Of a stretch of DNA of 64,000 nt, positions 10,902 through 25,441 are shown piece by piece. Under the pieces are notes generated by a model. It made no database searches and had not been told where the DNA came from. It worked only from the letters and a program-made list of their open reading frames with translations. This DNA is from Molanna angustata. Its lineage: Eukaryota; Arthropoda; Insecta; Trichoptera; Molannidae. Made by a program: the position numbers and the translations under genes. The stretch spans positions 3,620,269-3,684,268 of the forward strand of contig OY754965.1 of NCBI GenBank assembly GCA_963576475.1, read 5' to 3'. Each line of letters starts with the position of its first letter. Position 1 is the stretch's first letter.

Positions 10902-13900
10902 CTGGACAAAAAAATGAATATCCATGTCAGTTACAATGTTAAAGAGCAACAGTAACAGTAAGTTTAAGCATTGTACAATTTCAAGTTATTATGACGGACA
11001 TTTTGGACCTTGTTGATCTGTTTGGGTGAGCTGTGTGGCTGCTTGCCTAAGAACAGCGTTTCCTAGTTGGGCAGCATTAGTCTGCCAAGAACTTTCAAAT
11101 AACAACTTAATTAATTCCTTGATTTATATATATTTTTTCAATTTACTAATGAATAACGTCGTCAATGGGTATATTGCCAGATGCCAGGATTCACGATGGA
11201 CCAAAAAGATCTTAGAATGGCGACCGAGAACAAGCCGAAGAGGTGTTGGCAGACCCCAGGCAAGGTGGTCTGATGACATCAAGAAATGTACCGGAGGGAG
11301 ATGGATGCAGTGTGCCCAAGACAGGGAGTTGTGGAGGATCAAAGGGGAGGCCTATGTCCAAGAATGGATGAAAACTGGCTGAAGAAGAAGAAGAACGTCG
11401 TCAAAAATAGCAACGGACGGAATTTAGGAATAAAAAAATACTGTTAAAAAATATCACTTTCAAGGATATTCTTTGGAATATTTTGTTACAGTAAAAAAAA
11501 ATTCCATTATTCGATATTTGAAAACAAAATGTAAAAAAAATAATAATTGAAGTCGGAGGTAAACAACGAAAACCGCAAAATGAAATTTCCGATTATAGAT
11601 TTTGTTTTTCAAAGGTGACCAATTTGACAGAAAAAATATCATAAAAGTGAAATTAATACAGACCAGAAAGAGAAGGAGATAGAAACAAAAAAAATCCTTT
11701 TATAATTATTTGTGAAAGAATATTATAATAATGGTGTCATAAACAGGCAAGGTTTCAACGTTAACTGGTTTCACGGCCACCATGATTATTCCAGGAATTT
11801 TTTTTTATCAATAAAATCCCTCGGTTAGAAACAGTCAACACGTATTTTTTTTATTTATTTATTTATTTGGAAAACAAAGAGGATACAATGTTATAAGTTT
11901 TTGGCGAGATTGGGAATGTCGTTACTGTGACAAGCGTCTGGCGACAGATGGAAAAGAGAAAGAAGTCGGAAATACGCGTGCGCACAAATATTTAACTGAA
12001 CAAATAAAAAATACTAAATAGTATTAAAAAAATAAGCTATGTATCTTGCAACTAAGTAAATCATACGTTGAGAAATAATTATTTAATTTATTTCAATGAA
12101 TCAGTTTATTATGTATCAAATGCGAATACATAATAAACTGATTCCAAACCTCAAATGGCTAAAGAGTTGATAACATTTTTCCTGCGACCAATTTCCATTT
12201 GATTAATAAGCAACTCGCTCGCGCGATTATTATTAAAAACTAACTGAACCTAAACAAAAAATAAGGGGATTTTCGTACACATCATACTATTATTTCGCTG
12301 TCGTATTTTATTGCATCCCGTAAAATTTTCCCTTGATTCATCTGTCGCAAGACGCTAGTGTTACTGTGGCGCGGAGCAGACGATGGCACACTGTGCCCTC
12401 TGGTGGGGGCTAAGTGTATCGAAGAGGAGTTGTGGGAGAAATACCTACTAATAAAAAAATACTGCACACCTGTTGACCAGTTTTTTAGGATTACATGAAA
12501 ATTCTTCGAAACACAATTGTTCGAATGCGCAATTGTACGAATAACAATTTTTCGAAAATCAGTTATCAGAATGACAATTGTCCGAAAGCAAATTATTCGA
12601 ACTAACATTTGTTGGAAAACCAATTAACCGAATTTAATATATTTTTGTGTCATTATGTTGCCTTCTTTGACATATTTGTCGCCAGTAAAATATATTCGAT
12701 GAAGACTATTATTACTTGTTGTATTATTGTTGGGTACGTATGTTTGCACATTTTTAATAACTGATGTTTGACAGCGCGGGATAGCCTAGTTTGTACACCA
12801 GTTTATGTTTATCTAGTATTCACACCAATTAGTTATTTCATTTTAATATTATAGTTACTTTTTTAAATATATAATGCAACTGGCTCACGCCAGTCGCAAT
12901 TATAACTACAAACAAACCTTACCAACCTATTTTTATCAAAGTTTTGTAGGTTTAGGTTTAAAAAATAGGTGTACATCTTAGGATATCTGACAGCGCGGTG
13001 CGTCGCCATGTTGTTTATATCATAGATTTTTATTAAACATAATATACTATGTAGATGTAGTACTCCGTGCAAAAAGTGAGTCATTTGTTTTCGATTCATA
13101 CAAAATTTGCTAACTACGACATCTAGTATATTATAATAAAAATCTATGGTTTATTCCTCTCACAATACTACCAACATGACGTCATAAAAATTCGAACAAT
13201 TGTAAATTCTGATAATTGTGTGTTCGGAAAATTGTTTTTCGAAAAAATGTGATTCGAATAATTGCCATTCGTAAAATTGATTTTCGTAAAATTGAGCATT
13301 CGAATAATTGTTTTTCGAATAATTTTCCTGTCACCGTTTTTTAGTTGGGTACATACTGCGTAAAGCTCGTGCAGCATTTATTTAAAAATCTTATTATTAA
13401 ACGCTGTATAACGACTGGGTAGTTGCAACAATCTTACAATAGAAATTATTTCGACAACGTTGAAATATCGAACCCGCGCATTCGCAGAGCCCTGAGCCGA
13501 CGTCCGTCATTATAATTTTGACGTTTGTCGTGGTTAATATTTTCATATGTTTTTCAGATTTTAAAATTGGAATATGGAAAAAAGTAACGAATTATTAAAT
13601 CATACGAATACCCATGCGAACACCATTGTAGATTTTATGAAGGAGCTATTCTTTGACAACTTTTCGCTCCTTAAATGCACAAATATCGAGAATAAAATAA
13701 TTTATAATGATTTTTAGTCACATTATTCCAAGATATAACAATATAAACATACAGATCAAAATTAAATTTGATTGGTGATAGATGACAGTTGCCTTAAAAC
13801 ACCGTAAACTATTTTAGACAGGCGTGCAAGCGTTGTGTAAACTTTGTATGAGAGAATTCTGAGCGGTGTAAGTATTTTTTTGTCTAAAAAGAACGTTGAA

Positions 13901-16900
13901 GTGTGCCATGTTCGCATGTATGTCCGTGGTATGTTCAAGTCAATAATTTTCAGAAGATTGATTCAAGAGATAAAACATTATTGCTTTAGAGAACTTGTTT
14001 GAGTCACAATACTAGGTTGTAGAATTTGATAGAATCTAAATAGTATTGTATCATCTTAAAAATCTACGAATGTCAATTCCAAATAAAGTCTTTGTAAATT
14101 TTTCGTGGGTCCAGACTGTTTTTATTGTAGTTTTATAGGACGAGACCAATTTATTTATAGACGCTAAGGGATCGTTTCGTTTAATTGGTTTTTCTCTGAT
14201 AAAAGCTTTTTGTCATTTTTATTTGTTTCAGAATCTATATTTTGTTTTCAATGCGTACATTTTCGACAGACACCTAAAGATAAGATGCAAAGCGATTCTT
14301 CCTTCTCTAAGCTGGAAATATTGGTTTGTAAAAAATATTTTTAATCGTACTGGGTATTTTCAAATCAAACAAAATTGATGTTTCCACATCTTTTTTCCTT
14401 GTATCAGGACGACCGCTTTGGCTGTTAAGTCCTTATTAACTGGAAAAAAATATATGTAGAAACATCAATTACCTAGTATTGTGAATTTAGATGGGTGATG
14501 ACAGAGCGGTTAGCGCGCTGTATTAGTAATTCAGAGGTCGCGAGCTCGAATTCAGTTTAGGGAATGTATGAGGATGTAATGTTGATAGGCGAAAACCCGG
14601 CTATCGGTAAAAGGAGAGCGGGTAGCGAAGGTTTTGAATACGAGGGAGCAAGATCGAAATATTTGGATTCACTCCTTATTATGTGGTATAAAAATTATCC
14701 ACTAAAATTCTGAGTACCAACCTTACCAATAAAATAGTTCATCCTATACACAATATTCCAAGATGTCAAGTTTTTGGTATTAACCATCATATTTTATTTT
14801 ATGACAAAAAATAATTTAGTAAATATGTTGCGGATATCTTGGACAGATAGAATTACCAACATCGAGGTCTTAAAGAGAGCTGACTCTGAAAGACAATTGC
14901 TGTCCTTCATAAAGCGACGGCAAATATCTTATCTGGGGCATGAGGTACGGTGTGCTGCAATATGCAATTGATCCTCAAAGGCAAGATTGAAGGAAGAAGA
15001 GGCATAAGCCGTAAAACAAATGTGGCTGAGGAACATTCGCGAATGGACCGTTATTGGGACGACCGAGCAACTCTTCGGGCTGGCGAGGGACAGGGAGGCG
15101 TTGAATAGAGATTGCAATCTGATTTTCAATCTAGCAGGATTTGTACTAAAAATTACTGGATCCAACAATTTTAGTTTTCAATTAAGTTAAATATTCTCAT
15201 AAAATATCAGTCAATTTAGTTGTATTCGTTTTTATAAGTATATTTTAGACAGTTGGATTGCTGGATCCAGCAATATTGCAATACCTAGCATTGAATGTAG
15301 TGATAGCAGATGTTGAGTTAACCTGACGAAGAATATTTTGAAACTTTACATCTAATTAAATAATGAAATCAGTACTCTTATAAAAAAAAAACTTTTGTTT
15401 ACCAAATAATGGTGGTATGAATATTTTGAACCACACGGTTTCTTTAATGGAATTGTGTTGATTCTAAAAAAATATATTTGAGGAAGGTGTAAATTGAAAC
15501 ATGATGAAACATAAACATAATTGATTACTCAGTTTCAAGGTGAAGGTAAAATATATCTATATCTATATTCAGCGTATTTCTGTACACCACAAATGCCGGA
15601 TATGTTTCTCGGAAATCAGAACGGCTCCGATTTGAAATAATATACTTTGTATTCAAAGAAAACCAGAAGAATTGGATCCTGAAATGATATTCTGGTTAAG
15701 GTCACCGCTGGTATTCGTCAATCTGTGATAAATAAATATATTATAATAAATTTAATGATATCCAATATCCAAAAGCACTCTGGAATAAATATGTAGGTAT
15801 ATAAAGCAAGACCGCAAGCCTTTACTCCTGGCTTCAATCCTCTCCATTACTTCAGTAATGAAGAATTATTGAAATTAAATTATTTGATACGAGGCATGGG
15901 ATACTGAACTCCTTTATAATTATAATAATCAAATTTTTGTAGCACCGTTTTATGGTTAAAGACCATTCCAAGGGCGCATCTGCTTATTTGATGGATCTGC
16001 GAAACAGAGAAGTCTTAAGCAATTTACTGAAGGCCTCAAAACTCTGCCCTCCACGCAATTCAAAAGGCATTTTTTTTCAGCAGTTTTCAATATTGACACG
16101 GCTTCCAAACTGTAGTATGTAGTAGTATATTGCACAACGAATTTATTTGACTTAGGGCCATTATCAACTGGTGTTGAGTATACAGTATTCATTACCATAC
16201 CATACCATCACGCCATTTCCCTATTTGGGGTAGGCAGAGAGAACCGAACGTCAGACTCCTCTCTATTGACATACATTCCTCGCTTCATTCAGTATTCATT
16301 AGTGTTATACAAAATATATAATATGGATAATAGGTAAATAGATAAAAGTAAAATCCATTTATATTATGTTGCAAATGGTGGGAAATTTTGGATACAACAT
16401 AACATAAATGCATTTTACTTTTATCTATTGTATACATATTATATATAAAACTAATGAAAACTGTATACTCAACACCAGTTGATTGTGGCCTTGTAAGCCG
16501 AAACGGTCGTCGGAACTCAAAGAAATTCGTTGTGGAATATATTGGCTTTATTTAATTCCTTTTAATGATTGGTATTCTGTAATTTTGATCTCAATTTATC
16601 TATCCCCCGTAACCACCCTGCCGGTTTTTTTCAGTTTTAAAGAAAACCGTACATGACTTATAAAAAGTGTGTAGGAATAATATGATTTTACGAAAAATTT
16701 AAAATATAAACAAAAAATGTCTTTTTTTTTGTTCAGGATACTCCATTATATATTTTAACCATACATATTTTAGTCGAAGATTGAGAAAATCTCAAGAAAA
16801 CCAAATATTTAACAATATTTTTTTTTTATTAATGAAAAAGTATGAAAAATACAACGCTTTTCTATATATCATATGAGAGGTTGATAGCAAATTTATCAAG

Positions 16901-19900
16901 TATATTATTTCAACACACTTTTTATACATGGTGTATGGTTTTCTTATTGAAAAAAATTGAAAAAGGAACTAGGTACATATTTTTTGGCAAAATTTCCATA
17001 CATTTCCATCTAATTTGCATGAAATAGTATTATGCTTGTTTGCTGAAATGAAAATTTGCGTTGGGTGCGTCTAAAATATAGCGAACGTAATTTACAATTT
17101 AAAAATATAAAAATTTTTAACTGAATGTATTTACATGCTTAATTCATAACTTAAGGACGAGGCGAAAGATGCGTGCCAGGATAGAAAAATGGGGACAACA
17201 AGGGACATGGCGTGATGGTATGTATGTATGTATGTATGTAGGGGTGCTGATAACAAAACAGTCTAGAAAGACAGTGATTTTGGATATAGCCAAGCAGACG
17301 TTAGAAGTTATGCATTTTAACTTGCCTTCAAACTTAGCATACGTGTTAAGAACATTTGCTATTTTTTTTATTAACAAAAATCGCAGCTGTCATATATTTT
17401 TTACATTTATTTATTTGTTGGTAAATTCACAGAATATATTACAAAACATTGTGCAAATAATAATTCTTTAAATATTAATTACGAATTAAGCGCGAAATAC
17501 TTCATATTTAATACTTGGTACAAAATGTATTATGAATTAAAAAAAATACTAAATTGATAGAGTAAATAAAAACAAATTAATCATACAAAAAAAAGCGAGA
17601 TGAAAAATAAATACAACTATTATATTATAGAAAATAAATCGTAATAAAATGAATAAGTAAAATAAATTGAAGAATCAAAATGCACGTCTTTTTAAACTCT
17701 TAAATTATTTTTTAAATGTAAAAACAAATCATGGTTTTCCATCTGCATATAAATATTGTTGGTCTCGTAAGATTATCACATGTTTGTGCACAGCTGTTTT
17801 ATGGCAGCCTGAGTGGAGAAGTCAATATAGTCAACTTAACAGTAGAGAATAAAACTTAAAATATTACATTCATATTTTTATATTTAATAAAAATATAAGA
17901 AGATAAAGCCGCGCGAGCTGGCATGTTTTTTTATTGTTTTCAATAGAAAGAAGGTTTATTTAAATGAAGTATAATTATTGACATACGCGGTGTTAGACCT
18001 AATGCGACGATTTGCAAATCAGAAGATAACCTTACAACTAGCCTGCCGCCACTGTGACTAGAGCTGCACGGCACGGCATAAAAAAAATAAGGATGTGGGT
18101 AGTCGGCGATTACAGTGTACAAAAGTTACCTATTGCTTTGTGGGCCAGATTTGTTTGCCTCAGATTGTTACACCGATAGTACCAATCTTTCAATTGTCAC
18201 ATAATCAAAAGATTATGTGACAATTATGTTATTATTTTTATCGCAGTTAATGTATCTTAATTGGTCCTCTAATGGAATTTTATATTATTCATTTATAAAT
18301 TGTTATTAAGACTGTGCAAAATAAAATAAAAAATTAAATAAATATAATGTATTCATTTACTTTATTATCCAAGTAAATTATTATTTTTTATTTTCTTTCA
18401 AAATTGATGGTGTATAGTATTGAAGAAAATGTTGTTGAAAAACTTTTTCTTCAATTGTCAATATACTTTCATTTCTTGGTTAATTTTATAACACATATTT
18501 AGATAAATTTTAAACTAAAATACCTATATACAAGTATTTTATGCCTATTTTACTAACATACCTAAACTAACATACGTCTATCCAAGTATTTCATAACTAC
18601 GTTATTTTTTTTAAGAAGTACGCTTGAAAGTATTTTAGAATATACGAATATCTCGGTAACTATGTATTTGTGAAGTGATATTTTTGCAGCTTTTATTTAA
18701 TAAACTACACGTCGTATTAATCTATGAGATTTATTAATATTTGATCGGTATTCAAATATTTATGTAATTAAAGCAAGCGAGTTTACGGGTATTTAGCTAG
18801 AAATTAAATAAAGTATTTATTTTATTTTTATTTTATTTTATTTGGGACACTTACAGACATTGACAATCGCATACAAGAAAGTATATCTTAATAATTTTAT
18901 ATAATGTCAATATCCAATTGAAAGTGAACACAGCATGCGAAGTTCATAAATATTTCACACAAACATATTAAAGCATCCGAGATAAAAACAGTAAAAAAAA
19001 ACTTTAAAAATAAGACATAATTATACAAAACCTATAAAAACATAAAGAAGCATATATACAGCAATAAAAAGTACAAAGTAAATAGAAAGCATATATACAA
19101 CAGTAAAAAGTAATGAAAATTGTGCATATAACAATTAAAAGCGATGAAACATGACCTTATAAACATCAACAGAAATTCTCCTCTCTAATCAGAATCAATA
19201 GTATTCTTTTTTTAAATACATCTCTTGTGTTGCAGAAGATATCAACTATGTTGGAGTTGCTGTGACTATTGTAAATACGGCACATGCGATACAATGGATT
19301 AAAAAATGACATGTTAGATATACAGAACCCTATGTGAAAAATATTTGGGTTTTTTAGTGATTTAATATTGACGTTATATTTTAAGTCATTGACCAGCTGT
19401 GTGTTCATCACGTTATTTATTATATTAAATAAACATGCTACGTCCGTCACTTTTCGTCGAGTACTTAGCTTAGATATATTAAAAAAAATCAATCTCTGAT
19501 TATATGTTAACATGTAACGACCTATACCGGCTCTATAAGACAGAATTTTTACAAACTTCCTTTGGACAGATTCTAACATTTCAGTGTATACATTATAATG
19601 TGGACACCATACAGGTGACCCGTATTCCAGAACACTTCTTACTTATGATTGATAAAGATATTTTAAGCTTTGAGTATTTGTGAAGTTAACAGTAAGTCGA
19701 GTTATGAACCCTAGCATCTTCAGTGATTTTTGAACAGTATTTTCAATGTGTGGGTGAAAAGTGAGTTGGGAGTCAAAAGTCACTCCAAGATCTTTAATGA
19801 CATACACGTTTGAGAGGTTTATCAGAGAGTGAATATACATTTTCAATTTTCTTATGATTTCTAGTAAATGCGATTAAGTGACATTTATCAATGTGTAGCT

Positions 19901-22900
19901 CCATTTCGTTTTTAATGCACCACAAATTTAAAGTGTCGAGGTCTTTTTGTAATGTTCGACAGTCAAAAATGCATTTAATGACATGATTTTTTTTTAGATC
20001 ATCTGCATACAACAAGAATCTACATTTTAAAAGAGGAGGAAGATCGTTTATGAAGATGTTGAATAACAGTGGTCCCAAGTGGGATCCTTGAGGTACCCCG
20101 GAGGTCACGGATACAGGAAGGGACTTGAAACCATTTATTGTTACGAGTTGACATCTATTTGATATATATGATTCTAACCAACGTTACAAATTCCCGTGTA
20201 TTCCAATGTTCGGAAGTTTAGCTAAGAGGATTAAATGACTCACGTTGTCAAAAGCCTTACGATAATCAGTGTATATGGCATCGACCTGAGTGCGAACATT
20301 CAATGAATTACAAATGAAGTTACTGTATTCTAAAAAAATTGTAGTTGTGGATTTCTTACGTACAAAACCATGTTGGTGTGGAGAGAGAATATGGTGAAAT
20401 TGATGGAAAATATGCTCATAAACAAGAGATTCAAAAACTTTACCGAAGCAAGATAAGATGCTTATTGGTCTGTAGTTATTTGTATCATTTTTATAACCCG
20501 ACTTCAAGATCGGAGTGATGTGAGCTACTTTCCACATTTTGGGAATGTGCCTTCTTGTAAAGATTTACTGTATATGACGTGTAAAGGAGTGGAGAGTTGC
20601 TCGTAACATTTTTGTATGAAAAATGGCGGAATACTGATGTTTTTTTAATATTTTTAAATCCGGAATTGAGAATTTCAGAAAATATAAATATTTAAAAAAA
20701 AAAGTACGCAACACTAATGATATAAAGCACTCATCGCTCTTGAGGCTTCAAATGGAATTTTGTAGATACATATTGTGATGACTCTATTTGATTCGATTAA
20801 TTATTTGTTTTCTTATATGGTGCATATAGTCTATTATTGTTTGAGGTATTCGAGTCGTCTTCTTCATCATTTTTCTGATTAAAATTTCTATTTCGTTATG
20901 TAAGACGATTATAAAATACAATGGGATAGTTATTTGATTTGAAAATCGCCTTCCAAGGGGAGGAGTGTGATGACTTTATAATTTTAATATGCACATATGT
21001 GTATATGTGTATATTATTATTATTAAGGTATGATAAATATAGGTATTTGATAATATTAAATTGGAATTGTACACTTTATGGGAGTTCTTTGTTGAAGTCG
21101 GTGAAGAATATTATAATATCTACTTACTAAACTAATATGGAATATATTTTGGTGTCATTGTTGGTAGCTTTGAACTATTCGTTAAGTTTGTTGATGCAAG
21201 TCCAAGGTACATACATGTAGGAATTGTATTAGTGTACCTATCTGGAATCGGAGGGGAGAGAAATTTGTCTTTAAGTATGTTGATTAGTGGGTGGCGGGGA
21301 CACTTACTGGCAGATCTTGGTGAATGACGGGGGTACGTGCGAAGCTCCTGGAATTCATTTTTTGGCCTTTGTTTTGAATCCAGTAATATAGTATTCATTA
21401 ATAATTAGCTCGTTTAAAAATAAATTAAATTAATTCTCATTTAATAATCAGTGTTTATTTGTGGAACGAGGATGATCATCATTGGACTCTAAAATCATAT
21501 TTATTTCTTTCTCATTTATTTTTCTATATCTTAAAAATTACAAAATTTCGGTCGATAAATATTTAAACGAAATAGTGATATTTTGGAAGGCGCTATACTA
21601 CCGGAGCTGCGCAGGAGATCGATGAGTCTTTTTTTTTATTATTTACTAACAATTTAATTATTTTCTTTTGACGTAATAAGATGAGAATACATGAAAAATT
21701 TAATATAAATTGGAAAATATAATCATTTTTAAACTATTTTGAATTTTCTTTCAAGTACAATTTGAATAAACATAATCTTATTTTAAACCTTATAATCTAT
21801 TTGAAATTTTTCTATATTTTATTAATTTTATATTTGAAGTATTGTGTTTTTATAACTGACAGAGTGAAATGAAGTAAACTTGTATAATCCTAATTCCATA
21901 AAAATTGCGTGCATGTAGAATTTAGTGATTCATAAATTATTTCTTTATTTAAATTACTAATAGCATTATAATACTAACAAAACTCAATAACTCCTTTCCT
22001 ATAAATGCATGTTAAATTGATAAGTTATCCTATCTCGTAGAAAATTAATAAGTATTATTTCCTGTCCTTAATACCAGTATTTTATTTATCGACTATCGTG
22101 GTAAAATACTTCACTAATCTAATATAATACTAATCTAATTTACCAAGTCCTTCTACCTTTGATGTCTCAAAAGACATAACCAACTGACCATTGGTTCCTT
22201 TCTTCGAATTACTTCATATATCGTTTATTTATTTGTTTATTTGTCATATAGATAAATAAATGAATAAATGAACACTAGAGTTGTGAGGTTATCGATATTT
22301 CATGGGTCGAAATGTCCCTATCGCAGCTGAAGTATGTTGGAGATATATACATTTATATCAATATATAGTAATGCATGATGTCACAGGTAGTCTAATTAAT
22401 CCTTGTTAATGCACTCGGACCTGGAAGTAATTTGAAATGGTTGACCAGGATGGAAACGAGCGGGTATAGGTGCTCGTTTCAAACTGCATGAAGCATGAAA
22501 GATTAGCATGATCTTCTTGAAAATCTGAATTTCCCTAACCTTAAAATGTCAGATGAAGTATGAAAATCGAGTGAAAAAACACAAAACTTTATTAGCTCAT
22601 TTTGTAGAAGCATTAAAATGTCACTTAGACATCGCTAATGGAAATCAAAGTATCACCCTATGTGTCTTGAAATAACCATTTTATCTAAAGTAATCAAAAT
22701 ATTCATATTTCAATCTGTTACTGTAGAAGGAAAATTCGTGTCCTGAAAATTAACATTATAAAGATATATTGGACATCTAACAAAATTTGATATAAAACTA
22801 TTTACGTCACAATCATGGAAAAATCGTCGATTGCATATAAATGTTGCCTTTTGTTATATAATGTATTTTGGTATTGTTTTGATATGTTTTCATTACAGCA

Positions 22901-25337
22901 GGATATACGAAAAGGTAGGAAAACTGAATTTCGTTATTTACTAACCTCCATGAGTGTGAAAAAGCGTTAATAAGCATGTATCGTGTTTTCTATTGAATTT
23001 TATTTATGGTTTTCTTATGAGAATCATATGAATTTGTTTTTATGATAATTTTTCGTCATCCTATTTATTCTGTAGGTATATTAATATACTTATATCGATC
23101 AAATTGAGTAACAATTAAGTTACATAATTTGCGTTGAGAATCGAAGTTTTATCATTACATTATACGAATTTAATAATTCTGTAGTTATAACTTTGTATAT
23201 AAAGATTAATTATCTTTCAACAGTCGTGGAGTCTATTAATCTATTAATTATTAATATAATATATATAAATTTTATTATAAATATTCGTCTATTTATAACT
23301 CGTAAATAAAACACAACGTAGAGGGTCCTTTTTAACGTGAATAATGACAGTAATCACTAGACGATCATTGGCCAAAATCCGTTGAAAAACATATAAAATT
23401 AGCGAAATAAGATAGAAAAATACGATGTTCTTTCATGATAGAATCATTCAATAAGGAATATTCAAATAGATGTAATAAATTCTAGATTTACCTTACAGGT
23501 AGAGGATAAACTAGTTAGTGAAATTAGCTATAGTACTAGGAAATAGACGTTAGATTTTAATAGGTAGTTTAGCTAGCTAGTTTAGGAGGTTATGGATCCA
23601 CAGAAAAATAGTTTAGGACGATATTTAGTTCAGGTTAGGGTGGAGCCCATCACAATATGTATATTGTCCAAAAGTTCTATTGAGAAAAATAATTCAAAGG
23701 CTTGCCTCGGCAAAAATGAGATAAATTAACCTCTGGGGAATCTCTTATCGCGTTGATTTTCTTAATGAGAAAAAATATGTTTTCTAAAAATGACAGTGAT
23801 AAATTAATTTATTCCACTATTATTCAATTTATACATAAGCATCAAGAGTTCAAAAAAAAGTGTGAAAATTGAACATGTCCATTGGTAATTTTTAGATCAA
23901 GTTTTGCTTTTTGAGAAAATTCTAAAATGCTGCATTTACATACATAGTTATTCTGTTTTTCACTTGAAAGTGCACTTCACGACATTGTTCTTACGATTGT
24001 CATTCAGTCAAATGATCTGAATAATGTTGCCCCATATCGCCAAATCTAGTTCCTCTAATCTCATATTTATGTACATAAAACATCACAATAAGAAATTGTA
24101 AAAGTAAAACAATCTGAGTTTTACATGAGAGTTCAAATTCTCGTCTAATATTATTTTAATCGATTCGTTCAGATTTATCAGAAATAGTTTTTACAAAATA
24201 AGAATAAAAAATCCATTCAATCGTAGGGAATATCCTGTTTTTGACGTAAAACACCAAATGCAATCATATAAACATAACCACGAAGAGTAACGCAAAATAT
24301 ATATTAATAACCTCATTTTATAGTATGGAGTTGTACATTTTTTCAATATAGAAAATTCACTCCAATATACGTTTGTTGTTTGATCTTGTCGTTTCAATCA
24401 CAAACTATATCTGATATTGTTTTGTTTTATTTCATTTATGTTTTTTTTTCGCCTTTTGATTGATATATTCTTGTTTACTTATGTACAAATCATTGTTTTG
24501 TTTTATTTTTTTGATTTATTGTTTGACATATTCTTGCTAACTTCTATATAAATCATTGTTTTGTTTTTGATTGATATATTCTTGTTTACTTATATACAAA
24601 TCATTGTTTTGTTTTATTTTTTTTTATTTATTGTTTGACATATTCTTGCTAACTTCTATATAAATCATTGTTTTGTTTTTGATTGATATATTCTTGTTTA
24701 CTTATATACAAATCATTGTTTTGTTTTATTTTTTTTGATTTATTGTTTGACATATTCTTGCTAACTTCTATATAAATCATTGTTTTGTTTTTGATTGATA
24801 TATTCTTGTTTACTTATATACAAATCATTGTTTTGTTTTATTTTTTTTGATTTATTGTTTGACATATTCTTGCTAACTTCTATATAAATCATTGTTTTGT
24901 TTTTGATTGATATATTCTTGTTTACTTATATACAAATCATTGTTTTGTTTTATTTTTTTTGATTTATTGTTTGACATATTCTTGCTAACTTCTATATAAA
25001 TCATTGTTTTGTTTTTGATTGATATATTCTTGTTTACTTATATACAAATCATTGTTTTGTTTTATTTTTTTTGCTTTATTTTTTGACATATTCTTGCTAA
25101 CTTCTATATAAATCATTGTTTTGTTTTTGATTGATATATTCTTGTTTACTTATTTACAAATCATTGTTTTGTTTTATTTTATTTTTTTGCTTGATTGTTT
25201 GATGTATTCTTTTTTATATTTCTGAATATGTCCTATTCTCATTCGTTTCAGAGCACGAAAACGTGGGTAATCAAAGGGTGACCGTGGATAAAAGGATTTT
25301 ATCCACGGTCTGTGTGTCTGTGTGTGTGTCTGTGTGA

Positions 25338-25400
<63 letters not shown>

Positions 25401-25409
25401 TGTGTGTGT

Positions 25410-25441
<32 letters not shown>

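Noticed and set aside
24440..25210. CRISPR-like array
   Set aside because: The repeat is one continuous 112-bp satellite with no variable spacers, in a eukaryotic sequence.
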